DNA from: an uncultured Bacilli bacterium
GTDB lineage: Bacteria > Bacillota_I > Bacilli_A > RF39 > UBA660
Length of the DNA stretch: 64,000 nucleotides
Direction: 5' to 3'
Assembly: GCA_934086315.1 (NCBI GenBank)
Contig: CAKOHZ010000001.1
Coordinates: 682,001-746,000 of the forward strand
This document shows, piece after piece, positions 17,284-25,657 of this stretch. Numbering within the stretch: the stretch's first letter is position 1; each line of letters begins with the position of its first letter. The notes beneath the pieces are model-generated. The model was not told where the DNA came from. It worked only from the letters and a program-made list of their open reading frames with translations, and ran no database searches. The position numbers were made by a program, and so were the translations under genes.

Positions 17284-17820
17284 ATGAAGAAGAAAGGTTT
17301 TACATTAGTTGAGTTATTAGCAGTTATTGCTATCCTAGCTATTTTAGTAATTATAGCATTACCAAATGTACTTTCAATGTACAATGAAGCTAGAAAAAAT
17401 ACTTTTACAACAGAAGTAAAAGATCATTACAAAGCTGCTGAACAAAAATTCATGCTAAATGCTGGTGAAACAATCGTTTTCACAAATTTAGATGACCTTA
17501 CTGGTACACCTTATGCTGGTTATAAAAAAATCAAATTAGACATGAGTGGTAGTAAAAAAACTACATACTTCATGGTATTTAACCCAAGCGGTGAATGTAC
17601 TAAGTTAATAGCTTCAAATGGAACTTATGGTGTAAGTATTACTGACGATAGCATTGCTATTGAAAACATTGGTGCTGCAGCAGACGATATTAAAGACGTT
17701 GCTACTGCTAAAAAAGCTCAATATTTAGTTCAAGAAGCTACAGACGAATTTAAAGTAGAAGTTACTGGAACTGAATCTAAAGATGTTGCTTTAACAGGAA
17801 CAGCTAAAGAAAATAAGTAA
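17284..17820 (+). CDS. Type IV pilin-like prepilin (ComGC/pseudopilin class)
   Basis: 178 residues. The class III leader is MKKKG|FTLVELLAVIAILAILVIIALPNV, with cleavage before Phe and Glu at +5, followed by one hydrophobic helix and a globular domain (about 45-178). Codon choice leans to GCT/GTT as in the ribosomal genes and HU, and the promoter is near consensus, so it is probably abundant. No prepilin peptidase, ATPase or platform gene is in the window, so which machine uses it is unknown. Confidence 0.85.
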   Translation: MKKKGFTLVELLAVIAILAILVIIALPNVLSMYNEARKNTFTTEVKDHYKAAEQKFMLNAGETIVFTNLDDLTGTPYAGYKKIKLDMSGSKKTTYFMVFNPSGECTKLIASNGTYGVSITDDSIAIENIGAAADDIKDVATAKKAQYLVQEATDEFKVEVTGTESKDVALTGTAKENK

Positions 17821-17828
17821 TAAAATCA

Positions 17829-17861
17829 TAAAAGAAGGCTTAATAATTAAGTCTTTTTTTT
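17829..17861 (+). terminator. Terminator after the prepilin gene
   Basis: AAGGCTTAA-TAA-TTAAGTCTT hairpin (one G-U pair) and T run. Confidence 0.8.
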
Positions 17862-17898
17862 ATGTGTGAAATATTATATAATTACGTTGGTGATAAAA

Positions 17899-18783
17899 AT
17901 GGAATTAATAATTGGAAGTCATGTAAGTTTTAATAATAAAAAACAACTTTTAGGCAGTGTTGAAGAAGCAATAAGCTATAATGCAAATACATTTATGATT
18001 TACACAGGTGGAGCTCAAAGTACGATGAGAAGTCCTATAAACGATGAATTAACTTATGAAGCATATAAACTAATGTTAGAACATAATATAAATGCCAAAA
18101 ATGTCATAGTTCATGCCCCATATATAGTAAACCTAGCTAATAGAAGTGATAAAGATAAATATAATTTTTATATAGAATTTTTATCAAAAGAATTAGACAG
18201 ATGTAAGACACTTGGACTAGATAAAATAGTACTTCATCCTGGTAGTGCAACAACTTGTACCAAAGAAGAAGCAATTAATAACATAGCTCATGGTATTAAC
18301 TTGGTATATAAAAATACAACTGATACAATGATACTTCTAGAATACATGTCAGGAAAAGGAAATGAAGTTGGAACCTCTATTGATGAATTAAAAAGTATAA
18401 TAGATCAAATAGAAGATAAAGATAGAATAGGGGTATGCTTGGACTCTTGTCATATGAACGATTCAGGAATAGACATATCTAAACTCGATGAATTCTTAGA
18501 TGAATTTGATAAGAAAATTGGAGTAAACAAAATAAAATGTTTTCATATAAACGATAGTATGAATCCTATATCAAGTCATAAAGATAGACATGCTAATATA
18601 GGATATGGTACAATTGGTTTTAATAATTTAATAAATGTAGTTTATAATCCTAGATTAGAAGATATACCTATGATTTTAGAAACACCATATATAAATAGAA
18701 ATCAAAGCGATGCTTATGCACCATATAAAATGGAAATAGAAAGTATAAAAAATAAAGAATTTAAAGATTTTATAAATAATTAA
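17899..18783 (+). CDS. nfo: Endonuclease IV
   Basis: 294-residue zinc-dependent AP endonuclease with a TIM barrel. Metal ligands are visible in VIVHAPYIVNLA, IVLHPGSA, LLEYMSGKGNEVG, VCLDSCHMNDSG, HINDSMNPISSHKDRHANIGYGTIG and LETPY. ATG 17899 follows GGTGATAA; a GTG 33 bases upstream would start inside the preceding terminator tail. Next to a YqfT-like gene, as in Bacillus. Confidence 0.94.
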   Translation: MELIIGSHVSFNNKKQLLGSVEEAISYNANTFMIYTGGAQSTMRSPINDELTYEAYKLMLEHNINAKNVIVHAPYIVNLANRSDKDKYNFYIEFLSKELDRCKTLGLDKIVLHPGSATTCTKEEAINNIAHGINLVYKNTTDTMILLEYMSGKGNEVGTSIDELKSIIDQIEDKDRIGVCLDSCHMNDSGIDISKLDEFLDEFDKKIGVNKIKCFHINDSMNPISSHKDRHANIGYGTIGFNNLINVVYNPRLEDIPMILETPYINRNQSDAYAPYKMEIESIKNKEFKDFINN

Positions 18784-18815
18784 TGGGTATAATAAGATAA
18801 TAAGCAGGTGATTAA

Positions 18816-19859
18816 ATGCAAAGAGCTATAAATTATCTAAAAGATTATATGATAATTGTTTTAGCAGTTTTATCTATATGTGCCATACTTGCATATAGTC
18901 TCTCTTATTTTATTGTAACTATTAGTAACAAAAGAGCAGCAGAAATGTATATTGGTGAATTAGAATATGTAATAGAAATAAATAATGTTGTAACAAATAG
19001 TATAGTAGTTCCACCAGGAGAAACGATAATAGATATTTCTATTGCAAATATAAATGATATTAATACTTATTATAAACTAGTATATGATAATAACGAGAAT
19101 ATAACAATTAATTATTTTGATAAAATAATAGATACTAATGAAAATACAACAACATTTAAAACACCAATGGATTTAATTAAAAAAAGTTCATTAAATTTAG
19201 ATTCTATTAATAATTTAAAACTTAAAATATTAAATAATTCATCAAACGACCAAAAAATATTATTTAAAGTAATTGGTGGTTATGCTACAAATACTTTAGA
19301 TGACATAGAAATACCAAATGATTATTCAAATATATCAAAAGAAGAAAGTAACGAAGCATATTTTTGTACAACATCTGAAACATTGATAGATGGTTTAGAA
19401 TATATTAATGATGGACTTATATATAAATATAAGAATCAAGTAGATCCTAATAGTAGTGTAGGATGGAATAATATAGATGATAATGGTTGGGGAGTAAAAT
19501 TAATAGACAATGATAACACAAAACCAATTTCTAATAAACTATGTACATATATAGATAACAAACCAATTAAATCATTATCATATACATTCTATAAAAGTAA
19601 ATCCCAATCTATAGATTTGAGTAACTTTAATACCAAAAATGTAACAAACATGGAATCGATGTTTGAAAGCAGTGAAGTAACAACTATATATGCAAATTTA
19701 AATTTTGATACAAACAATGTATTAAATGATACAAACATGTTTTTAAATACACTAAATATAATAGGTGGTAATGGAACTAAATATAATGAAAATTATATAG
19801 ATAAAACATATGCAAGAATTGACGAATCACTATCACCAGGATATTTTACTTCAAAATAA
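18816..19859 (+). CDS. Membrane-anchored surface protein with DUF285/BspA-type region
   Basis: 347 residues with one N-terminal membrane segment (about 13-37) and a long extracellular part. Residues about 40-165 form a beta-rich domain. Residues about 175-330 contain SIDLSNFNTKNVTNMESMFESSEVTTIYAN and a GNGTKYNENYIDKTYARID..SPGYFT ending, which is the DUF285/BspA-like pattern found in Mollicutes and Firmicutes surface proteins. Only about one repeat is present, so it is short for the group. Probably involved in surface contact; inference. Confidence 0.65.
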   Translation: MQRAINYLKDYMIIVLAVLSICAILAYSLSYFIVTISNKRAAEMYIGELEYVIEINNVVTNSIVVPPGETIIDISIANINDINTYYKLVYDNNENITINYFDKIIDTNENTTTFKTPMDLIKKSSLNLDSINNLKLKILNNSSNDQKILFKVIGGYATNTLDDIEIPNDYSNISKEESNEAYFCTTSETLIDGLEYINDGLIYKYKNQVDPNSSVGWNNIDDNGWGVKLIDNDNTKPISNKLCTYIDNKPIKSLSYTFYKSKSQSIDLSNFNTKNVTNMESMFESSEVTTIYANLNFDTNNVLNDTNMFLNTLNIIGGNGTKYNENYIDKTYARIDESLSPGYFTSK

Positions 19860-19890
19860 AAGTTTATTGTTTATTCAATAAACTTTTTAT
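19857..19890 (+). terminator. Bidirectional terminator
   Basis: AAAAGTTTATTG / CAATAAACTTTT hairpin between convergent genes. Confidence 0.8.
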
Positions 19891-20125
19891 ATTCATTATA
19901 TTTTTCAATTATTTTTTTATAAAGCTCAGGATTAAAATTTAATTTATAATTAGAAATATAACTCATAAAGTTAGTATTTAGTATTTCTTCATAATCATTT
20001 TTAACAGCATTATAAATCATATCAATTTCTTCATCTGAAGCAGTGACACACTCATGACTTAAATAATTTATAATATCTTGTTTAGTTAGTTTATTAATAT
20101 AACCCTTTAATAGTTCTTTTTTCAA
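19871..20125 (-). CDS. Small DUF2624/YqfT-like protein
   Basis: 84 residues, helical and charged: LLKGYINKLTKQDIINYLSHE...DEEIDMIYNAVKNDYEEIL. This resembles the YqfT/DUF2624 family, and in Bacillus yqfT neighbours nfo, as here. The start is TTG with AGGAGG seven bases upstream. That ribosome site is part of the hairpin that ends the upstream gene. Family match is tentative. Confidence 0.6.
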   Translation of the reverse strand: MKKELLKGYINKLTKQDIINYLSHECVTASDEEIDMIYNAVKNDYEEILNTNFMSYISNYKLNFNPELYKKIIEKYNEYKKFIE

Positions 20126-20132
20126 ATAAAAA

Positions 20133-20170
20133 CCTCCTACTAATATAGTTTATTAGTAAGAGGTTTTTTT
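20133..20170 (-). terminator. Hairpin that ends the PLP-lyase transcript and contains the ribosome site of the next gene
   Basis: On the minus strand ACCTCTTACTAATA pairs with TATTAGTAGGAGGT (one G-U), followed by TTTTTA. The AGGAGG of the 3' arm is the Shine-Dalgarno of the gene starting at 20125. Confidence 0.7.
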
Positions 20171-21404
20171 ATTCATTTAATTTTGATATTGCATTAATTA
20201 ATGCAATTTTACCATAGTCATAAGTAAGTGCTCCTTGTTGAAATAATACATATGGTTTTTTTAAAGGTCCATCACAAGATATTTCTATAGAACTTCCTTG
20301 TACAAAAGAAGCACTAGCCATTATTATTTTATCATCGTATCCTGGCATATCTGAAGGAATTGGTAAAACATTAGCATCTATTGCTCCAGATGATTGTATA
20401 CCTTCAGCGTACTTAATAATATTTTTTTCATTTTTAAAGTATATAAGTTGTACTATATCAGCACGTTTATCATTATATTTAGGTTTTACTTCAAATCCTA
20501 ACTTTTCAAGAACTTTACTAGTAAGAATAGAAGTTTTTAAAGCGGAAGATACAACACTTGGCGCAAAGTATACACCTTGTAAGAATTCACGATTAGCATT
20601 TCCACTAGGGCCAACTTCACGTCCTTCACCAGGCACATTAAGCCTTTCAGCACATAATTCAATCAAATTATGACGTCCAGCAATATATCCTCCATTACGT
20701 GCAATACCACCACCTAAATTTTTAATCAAACTTCCAGCCATCAAGTCAGCTCCAAATGAAGTAGGGGTGGTAGTTTCTACAAACTCACAATAACAATTAT
20801 CTACAAAAATAATTACATCTTTATTTATATTTTTAATAAATTTGATAACTTTTTCTATCTTATCTATAGTAAGCGAATCTCTTAAAGAGTATCCTCTAGA
20901 TCTTTGTATATGTACTGCTTTAATAGGATTCTTTAATTCTTCTTCTATCTTATCATAATCAAAATCATTATCTATTAAATCTATTTCTTTATATTTAATT
21001 CCATAACTCATAAGAGAACTATTATTAGACTTAATTCCAATTACTTCATGTAATGTATCATAAGGTGTACCACTAATAGCTAAAAGAGTGTCACCTGGTC
21101 TTAAAATAGCAAATAACGCAGTACTAATAGCATGAGTTCCAGATATAATTTGAGTTCTAACTAAAGCATCTTCACTATCAAGTACATACGAGAATATTCT
21201 TTCTATCTTATCTCTTCCAGTGTCATTATACCCATAACCACTAGTACCATTTAAATCACTTTCACTAATATTCTCTCGATGAAAAGCATCAAGTACCTTC
21301 TTACTATTAATAAATGTATTTTCTTCTATAGAACTAAAAATATCATTAAGTTCTTTCTCACTATCATTTACTAACTTAATATATTTATCATTTAACTTTA
21401 ACAT
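20169..21404 (-). CDS. PLP-dependent methionine gamma-lyase family protein (YnbB / aluminium-resistance type)
   Basis: 411 residues. Matches the YnbB-like family in the Cys/Met metabolism fold: LNGTSGYGYNDTGRDKIERIF near residue 54, then ALVRTQIISGTHAISTALFAILRPGD, and the PLP lysine region GSLIKNLGGGIARNGGYIAG. The substrate is unproven for the family. It overlaps the SDR gene upstream by 7 bases, so the two are co-transcribed. Confidence 0.85.
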   Translation of the reverse strand: MLKLNDKYIKLVNDSEKELNDIFSSIEENTFINSKKVLDAFHRENISESDLNGTSGYGYNDTGRDKIERIFSYVLDSEDALVRTQIISGTHAISTALFAILRPGDTLLAISGTPYDTLHEVIGIKSNNSSLMSYGIKYKEIDLIDNDFDYDKIEEELKNPIKAVHIQRSRGYSLRDSLTIDKIEKVIKFIKNINKDVIIFVDNCYCEFVETTTPTSFGADLMAGSLIKNLGGGIARNGGYIAGRHNLIELCAERLNVPGEGREVGPSGNANREFLQGVYFAPSVVSSALKTSILTSKVLEKLGFEVKPKYNDKRADIVQLIYFKNEKNIIKYAEGIQSSGAIDANVLPIPSDMPGYDDKIIMASASFVQGSSIEISCDGPLKKPYVLFQQGALTYDYGKIALINAISKLNE

Positions 21405-22138
21405 CTTTTACCACCATCTACTCTAATTACTGAATCATTCATATAACTAGCTTCCTCACTTGATAAGAAATATACTACATTTGCTATTTCATCTGCATGA
21501 GCAAATCTACCAAGTAATATTTTTTCTTCCTCATCTTTTTTATATTCACTATCTAATTCTTTATTCATAGGCGTATCTATCCATCCAGGACATACAGTAT
21601 TAACTCTAACTATACCATTATAATGATTAGCTAAATTATGACTTAAATTAATTACACCCGCTTTAGAACTATCATAGTCTAAACTATATTCATAATACGT
21701 ATCGATTCCATTAGTACTACTTATATTAATTATATTTCCATGTCCTTCTTTTTCCATAATATCACCAAAACACTTGGCCATTAAGAATGTACCAACTAAA
21801 TTTACTTCTAATATTCTCATAAAGTTATCTTTAGTTTTATCTTCAAACGTAGTATCTATTGCTATACCTGCATTATTTACAAGAACATCTAATTTACCAT
21901 AGTTATTTAATATCTCATTCTTTAGATTTTCTATATCATTTTCACTACTAATATCACATCTAACTATTAAAGCATTTACTCCATATTTAGATGTAACTTC
22001 TTCTTTTAATTTAATTGCATCTTCCTTATGACTTAAATATGTAATAACAACATCATAATTATTACTAGCATATTTTTTTATAATAGATGCTCCAAGTCCA
22101 ATACTTGAACCTGTCACTAAAACACTCTTTCTATTCAT
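21398..22138 (-). CDS. Short-chain dehydrogenase/reductase (FabG-like)
   Basis: 246-residue Rossmann enzyme. It has the NAD(P)-binding TGSSIGLGASI, the NNAGI motif, a catalytic serine in INISSTNG, the YDSSK active site (Y-x3-K) and the PGWIDTPM loop. Similar to 3-oxoacyl-ACP reductase, but its pairing with the PLP lyase rather than with fab genes leaves the substrate open. ATG 22138 follows GAGG. Confidence 0.88.
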   Translation of the reverse strand: MNRKSVLVTGSSIGLGASIIKKYASNNYDVVITYLSHKEDAIKLKEEVTSKYGVNALIVRCDISSENDIENLKNEILNNYGKLDVLVNNAGIAIDTTFEDKTKDNFMRILEVNLVGTFLMAKCFGDIMEKEGHGNIINISSTNGIDTYYEYSLDYDSSKAGVINLSHNLANHYNGIVRVNTVCPGWIDTPMNKELDSEYKKDEEEKILLGRFAHADEIANVVYFLSSEEASYMNDSVIRVDGGKRC

Positions 22139-22219
22139 AAATTTCCTCACTCAATGAGCATATTTTAGCACAAAATCATACTTTTTTGAAGTCTTAGCTT
22201 AATATTTAATAAGTTTCTC

Positions 22220-22248
22220 TTGTCAACTTCATTTTTATTTGTTATAAT
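22220..22248 (+). promoter_or_regulatory. Sigma-A promoter of rpmG
   Basis: TTGTCA at 22220-22225, 17-base spacer, TATAAT at 22243-22248. Confidence 0.8.
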
Positions 22249-22281
22249 CTTCAGTGTATAAAAAAAGGAGGAGAAGTCCAA

Positions 22282-22449
22282 ATGGCAAAGAAAGAAAATA
22301 GAGAAGGTATCGCACTACAATGTACTGTTTGTAAAGAAATCAACTATTTAACTAGTAAAAATAAAAAGAATACTGATGGTAAATTAGAAATTAAGAAATT
22401 CTGTTCAAGATGTAATAAGACTACTGCTCATAAAGAAAAGAAGGCGTAG
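22282..22449 (+). CDS. rpmG: 50S ribosomal protein L33
   Basis: 55-residue ribosomal protein. Reads MAKKENREGIALQCTVCK..., with two C-x2-C pairs (CTVC and CSRC) so it is the zinc-binding form, and ends in the usual lysine-rich tail. GGAGGAG lies 9 bases before the ATG. It directly precedes efp with 6 bases between. Confidence 0.93.
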   Translation: MAKKENREGIALQCTVCKEINYLTSKNKKNTDGKLEIKKFCSRCNKTTAHKEKKA

Positions 22450-22455
22450 TAAATT

Positions 22456-23013
22456 ATGTTTAATGTAAATGATATTAAAAACGGAATGACTATTAAGTAT
22501 GAAGGTAATATCTACCAAGTTGTTGAATTTCAACATGTAAAACCTGGTAAGGGTAGTGCTTTTGTTAAAACAAAACTTAAAAATTTAAGAGCAGGTACTA
22601 CTCAAGAAATTACATTTAATGCTGGAATCAAAATGGAAAAAGCTGATGTAAGAAAGAATCAACTTTCATATTTATATTCTACTGGAGATGCTTACGTATT
22701 CATGGATAATAATACTTATGATCAAATTGAAATACCAGCTGCCTTAGTAGAAAATGAAGCTAAATTCTTAAAAGAAGGAATGAATGTTGAATCAATGGTA
22801 ATTGAAGGAGAAGTAATTGGTATTACACTTCCTGAAAAAGTATCATACAAAGTTATCAGTGCACCAGAAGCAGTTAAAGGAAATACAACAAGTACTGCAC
22901 AAAAAGATGTTACTATCGAAACTGGTTATACTCTAAAAGCTCCATTATTTATTTCAGAAGGAGAAGAAATAGTTATAACTACTCGTGATGGTAAATATTT
23001 TAGTAGAGGATAA
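22456..23013 (+). CDS. efp: Elongation factor P
   Basis: 185-residue translation factor that relieves stalling at polyproline. The three-barrel EF-P reads through with the loop HVKPGKGSAFVKTKLKNL, whose tip lysine is K32, the site that is modified in many bacteria; the C-terminal domain ends TRDGKYFSRG. Co-transcribed with rpmG. Confidence 0.96.
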   Translation: MFNVNDIKNGMTIKYEGNIYQVVEFQHVKPGKGSAFVKTKLKNLRAGTTQEITFNAGIKMEKADVRKNQLSYLYSTGDAYVFMDNNTYDQIEIPAALVENEAKFLKEGMNVESMVIEGEVIGITLPEKVSYKVISAPEAVKGNTTSTAQKDVTIETGYTLKAPLFISEGEEIVITTRDGKYFSRG

Positions 23014-23039
23014 GAACTAAAGAGATTTAGTTTTTTCTT
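23011..23039 (+). terminator. Terminator after efp
   Basis: AACTAAA-GAGA-TTTAGTT hairpin with T run. Confidence 0.8.
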
Positions 23040-23057
23040 TTGGAAAAAAATTAATAT

Positions 23058-23086
23058 TTGACAAATTAAAAAAAATAATATATACT
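23058..23086 (+). promoter_or_regulatory. Sigma-A promoter of the dut-tyrS T-box transcript
   Basis: TTGACA at 23058-23063, 17-base spacer, TATACT at 23081-23086. Confidence 0.8.
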
Positions 23087-23097
23087 TTACTCATTAA

Positions 23098-23292
23098 ACG
23101 AAGACAAAATAATAGTATTTATAAAGATTATTTATAGAAAGTTAGTGGCTGATGGAAACTAATAGATCTTTAATAAAGAAGTTACATATTTTTGAGTTTA
23201 AAGGTGATGCTTTATAATCTTTAAGATAGTTTAACTATGAAATAAGGTGGTACCACGGAGAAATTCGTCCTTTAATTGGTACCTTTTTTATT
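23098..23292 (+). promoter_or_regulatory. T-box leader, tyrosine-type, upstream of dut-tyrS
   Basis: tRNA-sensing transcription attenuator. The stem I apical region AGTTAGTGGCTGATGGAAACTAATA, the 14-base T-box region AAGGTGGTACCACGG at about 23245-23259, and a competing terminator pairing GGTACCA with TTGGTACC followed by TTTTTT are present. A TAC triplet at 23183-23185 in the expected specifier zone fits tyrosine and the tyrS gene. The specifier call is by eye. Confidence 0.88.
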
Positions 23293-23303
23293 GGAGGAAA
23301 GTT

Positions 23304-23789
23304 ATGAGAAAGTTTGAAAAAATAAGTTTTGAACAATTTAAAAAAGATATTAATGATGATAAAGAACTATATGAAAATTATTTATTGCCAACAAGAAGTA
23401 CTAAGAAAAGTGCTGGATATGATATTAGAAGTTTAGAAGAATATACTTTAAAACCTGGAGAATCAAAAGTATTTCCAACTGGACTTAAAGTTTCTATGAA
23501 CGATGATGAAGTATTTAATCTATATATCAGAAGCAGTCTTGGATATAAATATAATGTAACTCTTACTAATGGTGTTGGTGTAATAGATAGCGATTACTAT
23601 AATAATAGTGATAATGAAGGACACTTTAAATTAAAATTAACTAATCATGGAGATAAAGAACTAGAAGTTAAAATAGGAGATAGAATAGCTCAAGGAATAT
23701 TTATGAAATATTTAATCGTAGATGATGAAGAAGAAATAATAAATGAGAGAATTGGTGGAGTTGGTTCCACTAATAAGGAGGGAAAATAA
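23304..23789 (+). CDS. dut: dUTP diphosphatase-like protein
   Basis: 161-residue trimeric dUTPase-fold protein. Motifs in order: SAGYDIRS (motif 1), LYIRSSLGYKYNVTLTNGVGVIDSDYYN (motifs 2 and 3, with the catalytic Asp in GVIDSDY), and GDRIAQGIFMKY (motif 4); the glycine-rich end RIGGVGSTNKEGK is motif 5. It cuts dUTP to dUMP and protects DNA from uracil. ATG 23304 follows GGAGGAAAG; a longer frame would begin inside the T-box. One base separates it from tyrS. Confidence 0.92.
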   Translation: MRKFEKISFEQFKKDINDDKELYENYLLPTRSTKKSAGYDIRSLEEYTLKPGESKVFPTGLKVSMNDDEVFNLYIRSSLGYKYNVTLTNGVGVIDSDYYNNSDNEGHFKLKLTNHGDKELEVKIGDRIAQGIFMKYLIVDDEEEIINERIGGVGSTNKEGK

Positions 23790-23790
23790 T

Positions 23791-24993
23791 ATGACATTTT
23801 TTGAAGAATTAGAATGGAGAGGCGTAGTAAAAGATATAAGTAGTCCTGACTTAAAGGATAAACTAAATAATGAAAAATTAACATTCTATTTAGGAACAGA
23901 TCCAACAGCAGATTCACTTCATATTGGACATTACGCATCATTCGTAACAGCTAAACGTTTGGCACTTCATGGACATCATCCAATTATCTTAGTAGGTGGA
24001 GCAACAGGACTTATTGGAGACCCAAGACCAACTGCTGAAAGAGAAATAATCTCAAAAGAAACAGTTGAAAAAAATATTGAAGGATTAAAACGTCAAGTAA
24101 CAAAATTACTAGATGGTAAAGCAGAAGTAGTAAATAACTATGATTGGACAAAAGATGTAACATTCTTAGATTTTTTAAGAGACATCGGAAAGTATATTAA
24201 TGTTAATTACATGCTTAATAAAGATATTATCGCAAGAAGATTAGATACTGGTATTACATATGCTGAATTCTCATATACATTACTTCAAGGATTTGACTTT
24301 TTACATTTATTTAATGATAAAAATTGTACACTTCAAGCAGCAGGTTCAGATCAATGGGGTAATATCACTACAGGTATAGAATTGATACGTAAGATAGAAG
24401 GAAAAGAAGCATATGGATTCACTATGCCATTAATACTTGATAGTACAGGTAAAAAATTTGGTAAAAGTGAAGGAAATGCTTTATGGCTTGATAAGGAAAA
24501 AACTAGTCCATATAAAATTTACCAATACTTAATTAATTCAGACGATTCTAAAGTAGTAGAATACTTAAAAGTATTTACATTTTTAAGCAAAGAAGAAATA
24601 GATAAACTTGAAGAAAGTGTTAAGAATGAGCCTGAAAAGAGACTTGCTCAAAAAGCTCTAGCATTCGAAGTAGTAAAAGACTTACATGGTGAAGAAGAAG
24701 CTATTAAAGCTAGAAATACAAGTGAAGAATTATTTACTAAAGGATACTCTGAAGAAGGTATGGAAGAAGTACTAATCAATGTAGAAGATGAAATAAATAT
24801 CTTAGACTTATTAGTTAAATCAGGAATTGTTCCATCAAAGAGTGAAGCAAGAAGACTAGTACAAGGAAATGGTATTAGTTTTAACTCTGTAAAAGAAACT
24901 AATGAATCAAGAATGTTTAAGAAAGATGAAATTAAAGATTTAGTAATCGGAAAAGGTAAAAAAACGCATATTAAAGTTAACTTAGAAAAGTAA
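23791..24993 (+). CDS. tyrS: Tyrosyl-tRNA synthetase
   Basis: 400-residue class I enzyme. HIGHYASF and KFGKS are the ATP-binding signatures; GSDQWGNITTGIELIRK marks the TyrRS fold; the C-terminal S4 domain (about 340-400) has SKSEARRLVQGNGISFN. ATG 23791 follows AAGGAGGG. Controlled by the T-box ahead of dut. Confidence 0.96.
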   Translation: MTFFEELEWRGVVKDISSPDLKDKLNNEKLTFYLGTDPTADSLHIGHYASFVTAKRLALHGHHPIILVGGATGLIGDPRPTAEREIISKETVEKNIEGLKRQVTKLLDGKAEVVNNYDWTKDVTFLDFLRDIGKYINVNYMLNKDIIARRLDTGITYAEFSYTLLQGFDFLHLFNDKNCTLQAAGSDQWGNITTGIELIRKIEGKEAYGFTMPLILDSTGKKFGKSEGNALWLDKEKTSPYKIYQYLINSDDSKVVEYLKVFTFLSKEEIDKLEESVKNEPEKRLAQKALAFEVVKDLHGEEEAIKARNTSEELFTKGYSEEGMEEVLINVEDEINILDLLVKSGIVPSKSEARRLVQGNGISFNSVKETNESRMFKKDEIKDLVIGKGKKTHIKVNLEK

Positions 24994-25006
24994 GTTAACT
25001 TTTTCT
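24973..25006 (+). terminator. Terminator overlapping the end of tyrS
   Basis: AAAGTTAACTT / AAGTTAACTTTTT with an 8-base loop that includes the stop codon. Confidence 0.7.
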
Positions 25007-25050
25007 TTTTAAAAAATAAGATTAATAATATAATAGTTATAGAGGTGTAT

Positions 25051-25614
25051 ATGAAAGAAGAAACTTTAAATGAAATAAGAAGAGAAGTAAAGGAACTAAA
25101 AAGAAAAAATGAAGAAATAAATAGAAAAAACAGAAGAATACAAGAACTAGAACAAGACGCAAAAGTAAGGGAATATCTAAGATTAAGAGAAATAAAAAGT
25201 ATGAGAATAAAAGAATACTTAGAAACTGACATAGAATCATTAGTAGAAAAAGTATATTATAGATACACTAGATGCATAAATGTAACTGATACAAACAATA
25301 TATATGTATATCTTGGAACATATAAAAGTTCATATGATACAGATATAGAACATGGAAGTAATGATATAAGAGTTGATTATAATGACACATCAGCAGAATA
25401 CAGAATGTTTCAAGACATAGAATTAGATAGTCAAATAATTATACCAATAAGTAAATGCAAAGATTTTGAATCATTACATAAAATTGTATACATTAAAGGA
25501 TATAGATTATGGGCTAGATATTATAGTATTCAAAAAGAATTTTTTACTGAAGCAGTAAAAAGTAGCCAAGAAAAAGCCTGCGAGCGTATACTAAGAAAAT
25601 ATAATAGTAAATAA
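25051..25614 (+). CDS. Hypothetical protein with N-terminal coiled coil
   Basis: 187 residues, soluble, not recognised. Residues 1-60 are a long charged helix (LNEIRREVKELKRKNEEINRKNRRIQELEQ) that should form a coiled coil; residues 70-187 look mixed alpha/beta with a YVYLGTYKSSYDTD segment and a cysteine pair far apart. It begins shortly after the tyrS terminator with its own weak promoter-like TATAAT. Confidence 0.6.
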   Translation: MKEETLNEIRREVKELKRKNEEINRKNRRIQELEQDAKVREYLRLREIKSMRIKEYLETDIESLVEKVYYRYTRCINVTDTNNIYVYLGTYKSSYDTDIEHGSNDIRVDYNDTSAEYRMFQDIELDSQIIIPISKCKDFESLHKIVYIKGYRLWARYYSIQKEFFTEAVKSSQEKACERILRKYNSK

Positions 25615-25657
25615 ATTTCATTTATGGTATACTATTTAATAGAAAGTAAGTGATAAA

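Noticed and set aside
23247..23303. Longer N terminus of the dUTPase
   Set aside because: These bases are the T-box antiterminator and terminator; ATG 23304 has the ribosome site.
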